DNA of 20,082 nucleotides, from the IMG/VR virus record IMGVR_UViG_3300042341_000656, positions 1 to 20,082 of that record; one strand, given 5' to 3'. Source of the stretch: a virus. Position numbers and translations under genes: made by a program. This document shows, piece after piece, positions 7,574 to 15,712 of this stretch; positions within the stretch are counted from its first letter, which is position 1, and every line of letters starts with the position of its first letter. The notes under the pieces are model-generated. The model was not told the origin of the DNA. It searched no databases and saw only the letters and a list, made by a program, of their open reading frames with translations.

Positions 7574-10233
7574 ATTGTTGAGACTTTTCCAGCTATATTA
7601 AATATATTTGGCATTCTAATATCGTTTGAAAGAACTAAAGAATTTGTTGAAGTTCCTGTGAATAAGTTTATGTAAGAATTAAGCAGAGAGTTTAATAATC
7701 TTTGATTTTCATTATTGAATAAAACTCTATTATAAAAAATAATATCAAAAAAGCTGCTTGACATAGATCCAGTTAAATCATTAATTAACTGGAATGTAGT
7801 AACATTTAAATCTTTAATAAAATTAGATGAATTTCTAAAATTAGATGTTGTTAAAAAGTTTAAATCATAAAGAGCGTGTAATTCCCCATTTATAAAAATA
7901 GAATAAAAAGTTCCACTTCTTCTTATGTTTAAAATAAATGGATATCTACTTTCAGTAGTTAAGTCTTTAGAAAGTTGATAAAAACTTGTATTTGGAGCGT
8001 GTTTAAAACTAAAAAAATCTTGCGAATTATCAATAGCAAAGTTATATAAAATACTAGAAAAAATATTAAATACCTTTGACTCTTTACTATATGTTTTGTA
8101 CGAAGTTTCTGGAAAGTTTCTTATATTAACGTGTTTTGAGCTTATTTTATCCGCCATACTTGTATTGAACCAATTTAAAAACTTAAAAGAAGTATTTGCA
8201 GATGGTATAGTTCCATCAAAAACGCCTACCATATATAAATCAAAATCCTCACAATTAATAGAAGATGCAAAAGACCCACTCAAAGAACTATTACTAAATG
8301 TGATAGCTTTATATCCTGATGACTGATAATTTGCAGAATAACTTGGACTACCAACTACTGTATTTAAATTTATTATAGTTGAACCAGCATTATCTTTTCC
8401 AATCCATGATGTTCCGCTTGATAAATCAGCATTATTAAATCTAAAAACATAATCTGTTGATATATCTGTATCATTAACAAAGCAAGTAACAGTAGAATCA
8501 GAATATTTCTTTAATAAATATCCACAAGAAGGAACGGCAGAATTATTTATTTTTTTAAATAAAAAGTCAAAACTATTTAAAGATGTATCTGCAATAGAAG
8601 AGGATTCAAACGATTTTGATTCTTTGAAAGTTCCAATAGGAATATTATTTATCGCAGCTATTTGATTCATTACAATTTTATCTACGCCTTGTTCTCCGTA
8701 ACCAGATTGAGGAGAAAAAACATTAGCAACAATTGCTGAAGGCTGAACTTTCCAAGCATTATCTTTTTCTGCCTGTTGTGGTGGAGAGTAAATATTATAT
8801 TTATAGTTTAAACCATATTTATTATAAGAACCATTTATAGGAAAAACGCACTGTCTTTGTATATTATCAAAACTTGAAGCTATATATCCTTGAGTATTAT
8901 TTTTTCCTGCAAATATTCCAATACCAGCTTTATTTCCACCACCGCCAGAAGCTATAAAACTATTTTTTTGTATATATAAATTATATTTTAAATCTGTTCT
9001 AACGGACGATTCTGTATCTTTCTGCGATTTACAATTAAAATTAAAAACATTGCCACCATTTTTAGCATCAGAAAAAACTGTATTAGATTTAGAATAATCA
9101 GTTAAATCAAATGTCGTTTGAAAATCATAAGCTTTATTGTTTAACGTTATTGGATTTAAAGATATATCTCCGCCCTTACCAAAATTACCAAACAGTTTTG
9201 TACTGTTAGTTATAAATATATTTATATTTGTATTAGAAGTTCCACTAAAATTTTCAAAAATGCCATTTTGTAAATCTATAGCATAATTATTTTCATCACT
9301 AGACGTAAAAGAACTGTTGTTTGGTAAATAAATATTTATTCCAGAAACAAAACCAAAATTCTTACTACCACCATTAGCTTCGATAATTTTATCAAATAAT
9401 TTATAATCTTTGTAATCACCGTTAGTTATATAAACATCCAAAGGTCTTTTTATAAATTCTATATTTACCTTAGTTCCTGAATTTCCATTTATAACTTCCG
9501 TTGAAAGTTCATCTGACAAAGAATCTACTCCAGTTGCATATATATTAATACCAGAAACTCCATTCATATAAGCATATATTCTTGCGTAATAATCTTGATC
9601 TATTTCAAAAGGATAATCAGTTTGAGATATTTTTTTAACTTCTTGTTTTTTGATACCATAAAAATCACCAAATCTAGGAGAATCGTTAGTATTTGTAGCT
9701 AAATTAAAATTAGTTGAATAAACGATAGACCCAACCCCAAAAGAAGAACTAGTAGAAATATCCAAAGTATATCCAGTTAAAAAATAATTTTTTAAAGATC
9801 CAGTTCCGGTTGGAGCATCCCAATAAAAATCGTAATTTAAACCATTAATTTTATCGTAGTTTCTTAAAGCTATGAATTTTGTTACATGACCTGGAGTTGT
9901 AGAAATTATCCTTGATCCTGTAATATTTAAAGTTATCAATCCACTTGGATCAATACTTCCATCTTCGACGGACTGACCAAAAATTGTTATATCTGTAATA
10001 TCTGAAGCTGTAGAAGCTAAAATTTCTGGAAGATAATATATATCAAAACTACCCGAATATCCATTATTTATTATAAACTTACTATCAGATAAAAGGAATC
10101 TATCCGAATTAGATGTTGTAACTGTATATTCAACATCAGAATTTCCACTATTGAAAACATAAACAGGATAATGAATACCAAATCCAGTCATGCATTCGCC
10201 TATATTTTTACCTGTCTGATTTATGTACGTCAT
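7570..10233 (-). CDS. Large composite tail adhesin-like protein (Ig/ASH-like, FN3-like, Gly-rich, LamG-like)
   Basis: This 887-aa protein is not recognised as a named family, but its parts can be read. Residues about 10-110 resemble an ASH-type Ig fold (YPVYVFNSGNSDVEYTV ... NNGYSGSFDIYYLP ... LITLNITGSRI). Residues 115-240 look like a fibronectin III unit (NYDFYWDAPTGTGSL ... DYYARIYAYMNG). Residues 260-450 contain beta strands with glycine patches (LFGNFGKGGDIS; FIASGGGGNKAGIGIFAG), as in glycine-rich tail adhesins. Residues 595-860 look like a concanavalin/LamG-type lectin domain (FRFNNADLSSGTSWIG ... YSIFINGELHALYD ... FFDIIFYNRVLFNNENQRLL). It lies between the M-like and L-like genes, which are adjacent in lambda, and overlaps both neighbours by 4 nt (ATGA). 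The likely role is a surface decoration of the tail tip that binds host or particle glycans. I see no enzyme motif. Confidence 0.72.
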   Translation of the reverse strand: MTYINQTGKNIGECMTGFGIHYPVYVFNSGNSDVEYTVTTSNSDRFLLSDSKFIINNGYSGSFDIYYLPEILASTASDITDITIFGQSVEDGSIDPSGLITLNITGSRIISTTPGHVTKFIALRNYDKINGLNYDFYWDAPTGTGSLKNYFLTGYTLDISTSSSFGVGSIVYSTNFNLATNTNDSPRFGDFYGIKKQEVKKISQTDYPFEIDQDYYARIYAYMNGVSGINIYATGVDSLSDELSTEVINGNSGTKVNIEFIKRPLDVYITNGDYKDYKLFDKIIEANGGSKNFGFVSGINIYLPNNSSFTSSDENNYAIDLQNGIFENFSGTSNTNINIFITNSTKLFGNFGKGGDISLNPITLNNKAYDFQTTFDLTDYSKSNTVFSDAKNGGNVFNFNCKSQKDTESSVRTDLKYNLYIQKNSFIASGGGGNKAGIGIFAGKNNTQGYIASSFDNIQRQCVFPINGSYNKYGLNYKYNIYSPPQQAEKDNAWKVQPSAIVANVFSPQSGYGEQGVDKIVMNQIAAINNIPIGTFKESKSFESSSIADTSLNSFDFLFKKINNSAVPSCGYLLKKYSDSTVTCFVNDTDISTDYVFRFNNADLSSGTSWIGKDNAGSTIINLNTVVGSPSYSANYQSSGYKAITFSNSSLSGSFASSINCEDFDLYMVGVFDGTIPSANTSFKFLNWFNTSMADKISSKHVNIRNFPETSYKTYSKESKVFNIFSSILYNFAIDNSQDFFSFKHAPNTSFYQLSKDLTTESRYPFILNIRRSGTFYSIFINGELHALYDLNFLTTSNFRNSSNFIKDLNVTTFQLINDLTGSMSSSFFDIIFYNRVLFNNENQRLLNSLLNSYINLFTGTSTNSLVLSNDIRMPNIFNIAGKVSTI

Positions 10234-12215
10234 AATTTTATTAAGGTATTGAAGTATATATCGGAATCTGTTAAACCTTTAAACTCAATAAATTTTACAG
10301 ATACATCATGATTATTTTTAAATTTATAAGTATGACTCCATTCTGGTGAATAAACATCTATATTTTTATTATAAGGTGTTGGCAAAGTCATTTCAAAAAT
10401 TTTAAATCCAGCATTTGCATCTAAATATTTTAATATTGCTTCGGCCTCTTTATCACTTCTATTTGATAAATTATAAGAAAAATCTAAAAGCGTTTTATTT
10501 ATTCCATAGTTTTCGAAAGCTGGAGCCGATGAATCAAATTCTGTTTTTATATATTTTGGCGAGACTGGTATTTCAAAATCTAAATCAGGTTGAAAATAAA
10601 ACGATCTTGTGAATAAGGAGTTAATCCCAGTTGGACTAGTATTATGCGTTAAAACAACATTATCCAATCCTGTATACCAATAATAACCTTTAGAACTTTC
10701 TGCTAAAGAATTATAATAAACCACATCGTGTTTAGTATACAGTTTCGTCTCATCATAAAAGCTTGTAACACTTTTACCTGTAACTAAAAAACCTCTATAA
10801 TCTAAACTTGAATCATATGCTGAAATACATTTTATAGCTATTTTATTTATATTTGCTTCTATTGAATTATATTGCAAATCTGAAAAGTATATTTTTGCAT
10901 TATTTTTGTATGGAAAAAACAAATCAAAAGAAACAGGCTCATAACCGTCAGTTAATTTTTTAGGAGTATACTCAAAAGTATTTTGAAAAAATCCTATTAA
11001 AGCTTTTGCCTGATCGTCTGTTAAACCATCATAATTCACATTAAATTCGCAATTTAAATTATTTATATTTGGAATCACATTAACAGCGTAGTTATCGCCA
11101 TATTCCATTTTTCTAGCTTTTGTAGAAAAGTTCGAAGAACAGCCGTATGTTTTATTAAATATAGAATCAATATTTTTAGTAAGATAATCTGATCCTGTTA
11201 TATTTATAGGAGAATATCTATAATCAGATGCTGTAAAATTTGAACTAGCGATGTACAATCCGTCTTCATTAGTAAAATATTTCTTAAAAAGATATTTTTC
11301 TATTGCTAATATATCATTATTTGTTGGAATTTTAGAGCAACCTATTATTTCATAATAAGAAATATCTGAAGCATCATAATTAAACAAAGCGTTGTCTGCT
11401 GTATGACCATTTCCAGCAGTTCCTATTCTTAAATTTTTACAATCTAAATGAAAATAATCTGAAGTTAAATTTAGCAATTCATAACCATTATTTCTTAAAC
11501 GAAGATTGTTTGTCGTATTATTTTTAATTATTGAAACTATATTTTTATTCTTTAATAATTTAGCTGCCGAAAAAGCAGCGTTAACACTAGAAGGAGAATT
11601 TTCTGCGGGTCCATTTGGATCAATAATAAACTGTTGAGACAATGATGGAACTAAAGTATTCCATGAATATACTTCATTATTTCCAGAAACACCTAAAAAT
11701 CCGCTTGAACTAACAGCATTTGTATAATCAGTATTTATTATTGTAGATATATTAGGTTTTATCGTCGAACCATAATCTCCTTGTCTTAAAGCATCAAATT
11801 CATAAACAATAAACCAACAACGATCATCAGTTAAAAAACCTTTGAAATGATTGCCTGTTGTATATAATTGATTATAAGAATATAAAGACAAATCAGATAT
11901 AAATTTAATACAATTTCTTTCTTCATCATAAGAAGGTCTAGAAACTGTTGATGTAGAAGGATTATTTAAATCTTGAGCTATCTCATGTCCAGGAGCTAAA
12001 TTATACCATTTAGAAATCTTTCCTGACGAATCAATTTCTAAATTATTAAGATCGTCAACATTAAACCAAGCATATAAACCTGACAAATACAAAGGATTTA
12101 ATTCATTTCCTGTATAATACTCAAAATCAACTAAATCATATTTGCTATAAGAATTTGTTATTTCAAAATTCTTGATTCCAGTTACAGAAAATTGTGTATC
12201 TAAAAATTTACTCAT
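10230..12215 (-). CDS. M-like minor tail protein, internally duplicated, with LamG-like insertion
   Basis: The 661-aa protein seems to hold two copies of one unit. Each copy has a short Y-K-D-V module (FSVTGIKNFEITNSYSKYDL at 9-28; VVYYN and YYWYTG at 498-516) followed by a domain resembling lambda minor tail protein M: NVNYDGLTDDQAKALIGFFQ at 392-411 against LDFSYNLSNRSDKEAEAILK at 577-596. The second copy ends with PEWSHTYKF and VSVKFIEFKG, the usual close of M proteins. In the first copy a lectin-like (LamG/concanavalin) domain is inserted at about 44-315 (GLYAWFNVDDLN ... GKISKWYNLAPG ... ILAIEKYLFKKYF). M is about 110 aa in lambda and forms a ring at the tube end next to L. The position supports M identity, though another large gene separates it from L here. 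It is the only gene in the window with a clear Shine-Dalgarno. The M assignment is inferred from pattern, not a search. Confidence 0.72.
   Translation of the reverse strand: MSKFLDTQFSVTGIKNFEITNSYSKYDLVDFEYYTGNELNPLYLSGLYAWFNVDDLNNLEIDSSGKISKWYNLAPGHEIAQDLNNPSTSTVSRPSYDEERNCIKFISDLSLYSYNQLYTTGNHFKGFLTDDRCWFIVYEFDALRQGDYGSTIKPNISTIINTDYTNAVSSSGFLGVSGNNEVYSWNTLVPSLSQQFIIDPNGPAENSPSSVNAAFSAAKLLKNKNIVSIIKNNTTNNLRLRNNGYELLNLTSDYFHLDCKNLRIGTAGNGHTADNALFNYDASDISYYEIIGCSKIPTNNDILAIEKYLFKKYFTNEDGLYIASSNFTASDYRYSPINITGSDYLTKNIDSIFNKTYGCSSNFSTKARKMEYGDNYAVNVIPNINNLNCEFNVNYDGLTDDQAKALIGFFQNTFEYTPKKLTDGYEPVSFDLFFPYKNNAKIYFSDLQYNSIEANINKIAIKCISAYDSSLDYRGFLVTGKSVTSFYDETKLYTKHDVVYYNSLAESSKGYYWYTGLDNVVLTHNTSPTGINSLFTRSFYFQPDLDFEIPVSPKYIKTEFDSSAPAFENYGINKTLLDFSYNLSNRSDKEAEAILKYLDANAGFKIFEMTLPTPYNKNIDVYSPEWSHTYKFKNNHDVSVKFIEFKGLTDSDIYFNTLIKL
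10272..10793 (-). repeat. Duplicated unit B of the M-like protein (no insertion)
   Basis: Residues 475-648: module VTGKSVTSFYDETKLYTKHD with YYWYTG, then FTRSFYFQPDLDFEIPVSPK, LDFSYNLSNRSDKEAEAILK and a final VSVKFIEFKG. This is the compact version of unit A and is closest to a plain M-type protein. Confidence 0.55.
10791..12191 (-). repeat. Duplicated unit A of the M-like protein (contains the LamG-like insertion)
   Basis: Residues 9-475: short Y-K-D module, inserted lectin-like domain (about 44-315), then an M-like domain (355-475) with NVNYDGLTDDQAKALIGFFQ. It aligns by eye with unit B when the lectin-like stretch is left out: F-VTG, YSK-DLV against YTKHDVV, YYTG against WYTG, FNKTYG against FTRSFY, and the helical DDQAKALIGFF against KEAEAILKYLD. 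The similarity is at protein level and diverged. Confidence 0.55.
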
Positions 12216-13018
12216 AAAGAACTCCTTAATGGCGCTACTCTCTGATTAATCGACATACTGCTTTGCAAAATACCATTTGTTTCTATATTCAATGATCTAG
12301 AATCTATCTTTCCAGAAACAGAAAAAGTATTCAAAAGATTGTTCGCATAATCTTTAAGATAAATATCGCAAACTGAATCCTTACCTTCTATTTCCGCTAT
12401 ATTCGATTGTTTAAAATAGTTTCCTTCTACAGAAACATTTTTAGATCTATTAATTTTTGAAACTCTGAATGGAGCTATTTCTCCATTTTTAAAAAATGGC
12501 AATCTATCGCAACTTTCTGTATAAGAATAACTGAAAACTTCATTGAAGCCAAAAACATTCGATAAATCAGAAATATAAGAATTATTTGAATGAGAAATAC
12601 CACTTAAAGTTGGATTCCTATTAAAATAACTAGGCTTTAAAGCTTCTGTGCTATTCGATGAATTTATTGTTCCATACCAATCAAAATCTGCTGTTAATAA
12701 AATAGGTGAAAACTGCGAAGCTGTGAAAGACAAGCTTTTTATAAAACATTTATTAACACTTATTCCAGCAAAACTACATATAGCATAAGACTCTGAAGAA
12801 TCTAAAACATCTAAATAAGAAGGTAAAGAACCTGTTAAATAAAATTCTGTAGATAAACTTCCTATAACTGTTTCTTGAGGAGCATATCGCAATAAACTTC
12901 CATCAGCCAATAAAACCGGCTGTATATTTGATTGCAAAGAAATTTTTACAGATGTTGAATAAAATACATCGCTATTTATCTTAAAATCAAGATTTTCATA
13001 TTTTATAAATTTACTCAT
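12212..13018 (-). CDS. Tail-tube-like structural protein, paralogue of the gene at 14809-15708
   Basis: This 268-aa beta-rich protein has no named family I can assign firmly. It shares a pattern with the 299-aa protein two genes upstream: a SFAG step followed by SLSFTASQFSPILLTADFDW (96-115 here) against LNSFGLSCSVGEIPNTEMNI there, each ending in a W/F-G turn (WYGTI; VFGDI). A second half (159-268) begins VFSYSYTESCDRLPFFKNGE and continues with RSKNVSVEGNYFKQSN, repeating the same rhythm of strand, P-hydrophobic, N/G turn, P and strand. Two tube-like units per chain are therefore likely, as in phages whose tube rings are trimers of double-domain subunits. It starts at the TAATG junction with the fibre-like gene and overlaps the M-like gene by 4 nt (ATGA). 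The likely place is the tube end or tip ring; a plain unknown minor tail protein is the alternative. Confidence 0.68.
   Translation of the reverse strand: MSKFIKYENLDFKINSDVFYSTSVKISLQSNIQPVLLADGSLLRYAPQETVIGSLSTEFYLTGSLPSYLDVLDSSESYAICSFAGISVNKCFIKSLSFTASQFSPILLTADFDWYGTINSSNSTEALKPSYFNRNPTLSGISHSNNSYISDLSNVFGFNEVFSYSYTESCDRLPFFKNGEIAPFRVSKINRSKNVSVEGNYFKQSNIAEIEGKDSVCDIYLKDYANNLLNTFSVSGKIDSRSLNIETNGILQSSMSINQRVAPLRSSL
12222..12227 (-). promoter_or_regulatory. Shine-Dalgarno AAGGAG of the M-like gene
   Basis: Read on the minus strand, AAGGAG lies 6 nt before the ATG at 12215, inside the end of the preceding gene. It is the only convincing Shine-Dalgarno at the starts in this window and fixes that start. 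Confidence 0.75.
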
Positions 13019-14805
13019 TAAGTTATGTTATATGAAATTGTAGTTACAACTGTAAAATTAATAGGATCTGTTTTTGTTCCATTAAATTCGCATAATCTAT
13101 ATTGAAGCAATTGACCAGAACTAAATGAAGTTGTTCCTGTAAAGTTAGCTCTAGTTTTTACATAAGTAATGTTATCATTTATGCTTCTAAAATATGTTGC
13201 ACCAATAATTCCACTTGTAGGATAAGCAGCTGGATCACTAGGAGGGCTTATCGAAAACCCAGAAACATATTGATCTGGAGTTGCTGGATTATATATTTGA
13301 GTGATTGCGGATATTTCAAATCTATAATCATAACCAGCCACAGCGTCATCTGAAGTGGTTATCATTACTCTCTCCACTCTTCCAGGAAAATTAGTTAATG
13401 TAAATGGAGCGTATATTGAATTATGTCCAGATGGATTTGAATTAGAATTTGGATATAAAGGATTAAAGTAAATATCATATCCAGTAACTCTAGTTTGATA
13501 TACTTGAACAAATCTGCCTTTACAATAATCATTATTAGAAGTATAACTTCCATCAATATCTAAACTTCCTGCTGTAGATAATTTAGCTACAACATTAGGA
13601 CTGGCCCCAAAATAACCATCTTTAATAAATACTAAATCATCAGATCCGCCAAATGTTGTGTCATTATAAATATTACCTATAGACCATTTGTCAGTATCTA
13701 CTGTTGAATCAAAACGAGAAAAAGTTACAAAACTATTTCTTGGCCCAGTATCACCACCACCCAAAGCTTTATTTGCTGCTATTATAATTTCAGCAGTTTT
13801 TGCGGTTCCGGTGTTGGCGAAATGGGCAATTGTTTGATCTGAAATAGTATTTACATCAAATTTATATTGAGGATTTTCAGTTCCTAAACCTAATGAACCA
13901 AAACCAGCATTACTATAAACTATATTGCTAGGAGAATCACCTCTAGATGGACCTATATAAATTTTATTATTGATGATACCAAAATATCCAGAATTACTAG
14001 TGTTTCCTACTGCTATTGTAGAATTATTTGTAGAACCATCAACCCTAACTACAATTCCAGATCCACTTACATTTAATGCGGCATATGGATTTGCTGTTCC
14101 TATTCCTACTTTTGGAAACACAGCATCATTATCAACATAAATTACATTGTTACCTATCTTTACATCTCCAAGATTATTATAATTTAATAATAATACTTCA
14201 TCAGTAGCATTTGTTCTTATTTCGTTATTATAAGGATCAAATAAAATAGAATTTCCACTATTTTGAAATTCTATTATTTCTCCACTACATAAAAATTTTC
14301 TTGTTAAAGCTCCTGTAGAATCAGTTATTGCGAATCTTCCACTTTGATCAACAACTAGTAGATTAGTGAAAGTTGAACCTCCATTAACAGAAGATTCTAA
14401 ATATAATTTTGTGTCATTTGGTTTTTTGCTAAATTGATAATAAACATTTGGATCAGATAATGAAATACCTATTTTTCTTCCTGAATTAGCCGTTGACATT
14501 CTAATCTGTCCAGAACCATTAGTAGAAGTAACGTTGTCGCTTACATCTAAACTAACATATGGAGTAAGATCATTAATTCCCACGAATCCATAAACTCCGC
14601 TAATTGATAAACCATAAGATCCAGCGCTTTCATAAAAACTTAACCCGCTACTATTTTGAGCCGTAAATGAATTAAAAGACTTACTTAATTCGGAACGCGC
14701 GATCTTATTATCATTCGCAGATGTCGAATCTGAGATTAAAAATATGTCAGTATCGACAACATTTGCTGCTAATTTTTCAGTTAAATTTGATAATTGTATT
14801 GACAT
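13018..14805 (-). CDS. Fibre-like tail protein with GIGT-type repeats
   Basis: The 595-aa protein starts with SNLTEKLAANVVDTDIFLIS, a kind of opening common in phage fibre proteins. Three copies of a G-hG-T-x-P-hydrophobic-V motif follow: VGINDLTPYVSLDVSD (75-90), VGIGTANPYAALNVSG (233-248) and LGLGTENPQYKFDVN (305-319). Such motifs mark turns of trimeric fibre shafts. The C-terminal part from about 430 (FPGRVERVMITTSDDAVAG ... LLQYRLCEF ... TVVTTISYNI) looks like a beta-sandwich head domain. No S74 intramolecular chaperone is visible, so the fibre would have to trimerise without it. It lies 3 nt after one tube-like gene and meets the next at TAATG. The likely role is a side or tip fibre for host recognition. 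The position between tape measure and M-like gene is unusual for a fibre. Confidence 0.72.
   Translation of the reverse strand: MSIQLSNLTEKLAANVVDTDIFLISDSTSANDNKIARSELSKSFNSFTAQNSSGLSFYESAGSYGLSISGVYGFVGINDLTPYVSLDVSDNVTSTNGSGQIRMSTANSGRKIGISLSDPNVYYQFSKKPNDTKLYLESSVNGGSTFTNLLVVDQSGRFAITDSTGALTRKFLCSGEIIEFQNSGNSILFDPYNNEIRTNATDEVLLLNYNNLGDVKIGNNVIYVDNDAVFPKVGIGTANPYAALNVSGSGIVVRVDGSTNNSTIAVGNTSNSGYFGIINNKIYIGPSRGDSPSNIVYSNAGFGSLGLGTENPQYKFDVNTISDQTIAHFANTGTAKTAEIIIAANKALGGGDTGPRNSFVTFSRFDSTVDTDKWSIGNIYNDTTFGGSDDLVFIKDGYFGASPNVVAKLSTAGSLDIDGSYTSNNDYCKGRFVQVYQTRVTGYDIYFNPLYPNSNSNPSGHNSIYAPFTLTNFPGRVERVMITTSDDAVAGYDYRFEISAITQIYNPATPDQYVSGFSISPPSDPAAYPTSGIIGATYFRSINDNITYVKTRANFTGTTSFSSGQLLQYRLCEFNGTKTDPINFTVVTTISYNIT
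13849..14580 (-). repeat. Three diverged GIGTxNPxxxLxV repeats in the fibre-like protein
   Basis: Copies lie at about 14583-14536 (VGINDLTPYVSLDV), 14109-14062 (VGIGTANPYAALNV) and 13893-13849 (LGLGTENPQYKFDV). Spacing is irregular (about 158 and 72 residues), which fits shaft segments of different length rather than a recent tandem copy. Confidence 0.6.
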
Positions 14806-14808
14806 ATA

Positions 14809-15708
14809 TTAATTCATTAAATAACCTCTATAGTTTAATTTTACACTTAAAACGTCGTCAGCATTCGAAGAGAATTGTTGCGATACTAATTTAAAATTAT
14901 TAAAAGATTCACTGAATAAAGTTAAACCCACCGCTTTTTGCATTATTAGTAAACTTTGCCCATTAACACTTAAATCTTGACCATCAACAGACAAAACTTC
15001 ATCTTGAAAAACGACTCCCTTAATATTTATACTAAAAGAATTATCTATATCATTATTTAATTGTTCATATAGTTTTCTAGAAGAATAGTCATCTATCTCT
15101 AAATTGAAACTAGCTGTTATTTCTATAGGAAAATCAGATAATACTTCATAAGGTATATAATTATTTGAAGATCCTAATACATAAATAGGTTTTTTAGGAC
15201 AAGTTATATTATAATCAAAACTTGTTACTCTATTTGAAGAAGATCCGCTGCAAGTAATTGTGATATCTTTTACTTGTGGAACAGATATATATGGAGTTCC
15301 GATATTACCTAAAGCTGAATATCCAGCACCTATATCTCCAAATACTTGTATATTCATTTCTGTATTTGGAATTTCTCCTACTGAACAAGACAATCCAAAA
15401 CTATTTAAATAACCACTTTGAAAACCAAAAGTTCTATTATTATAGTTTATGCTTCCTGCAAATGATAATGCAGTCTGATTATATTTTTCTCCAGTATAAT
15501 ATAAAAAAGGCTCATTATATAACAAATATTTTGACACGTTAAATTCGGCGGTTGGTACATCAGCTATAACTTGTTTATTATAACCAACACCAATTGTATT
15601 TATTGGAGCATAATTTATACTGTAAGAGCCATCAACAGAAGTTACTCCAGAAATAGCCCTTCCATTTAAGTAAAAAATATTTTCGTAATTTAATAGTGCG
15701 TTTTTCAT
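14809..15708 (-). CDS. Tail-tube-like structural protein with two similar units
   Basis: The 299-aa beta-rich protein directly follows the tape measure gene (4-nt gap). Unit 1 (about 18-125) runs AISGVTSVDGSYSINYAPIN, then DVPTAEFNVSKYLLYNEP, SFAGSINYNNRTFGFQSGYL and QVFGDIG. Unit 2 (about 145-299) repeats the plan: VTSFDYNITCPKKPIYVLGS, then DFPIEITASFNLEIDDY and a closing LSVKLNYRGYL. The order strand, PI-hydrophobic-G, P-x-V, P-x-E-hydrophobic is shared, which suggests an internal duplication of a tube-type fold. A small repeat, SVDGQDLSVNGQSL, occurs at 240-253, probably a loop. A similar protein is encoded two genes downstream. The likely role is a ring at or near the tube end. A true major tail tube protein would normally precede the tape measure, so this is more likely a tip-proximal tube-like protein. 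The sequence before the ATG at 15708 is purine-rich (GAAGAG) but not a clear Shine-Dalgarno. Confidence 0.7.
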   Translation of the reverse strand: MKNALLNYENIFYLNGRAISGVTSVDGSYSINYAPINTIGVGYNKQVIADVPTAEFNVSKYLLYNEPFLYYTGEKYNQTALSFAGSINYNNRTFGFQSGYLNSFGLSCSVGEIPNTEMNIQVFGDIGAGYSALGNIGTPYISVPQVKDITITCSGSSSNRVTSFDYNITCPKKPIYVLGSSNNYIPYEVLSDFPIEITASFNLEIDDYSSRKLYEQLNNDIDNSFSINIKGVVFQDEVLSVDGQDLSVNGQSLLIMQKAVGLTLFSESFNNFKLVSQQFSSNADDVLSVKLNYRGYLMN

Positions 15709-15712
15709 TATT

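Noticed and set aside
9538-9558. VSGINIY occurring twice in the 887-aa protein (residues 226-232 and 296-302)
   Set aside because: The codons differ, the flanks do not align, and the motif is a plausible chance beta strand in an S/G/I/N-rich protein.
14536-14583. Peptidase S74 self-cleaving chaperone fibre, suggested by the GIGT-type motifs
   Set aside because: The C-terminal region lacks any S74-like stretch, so only the fibre-like shaft call is kept.
2009-15712. Internal promoters or terminators at gene junctions
   Set aside because: Gaps are at most 8 nt, and I found no hairpin followed by a T run in the coding direction. A/T-rich boxes are everywhere in this DNA and carry no weight.
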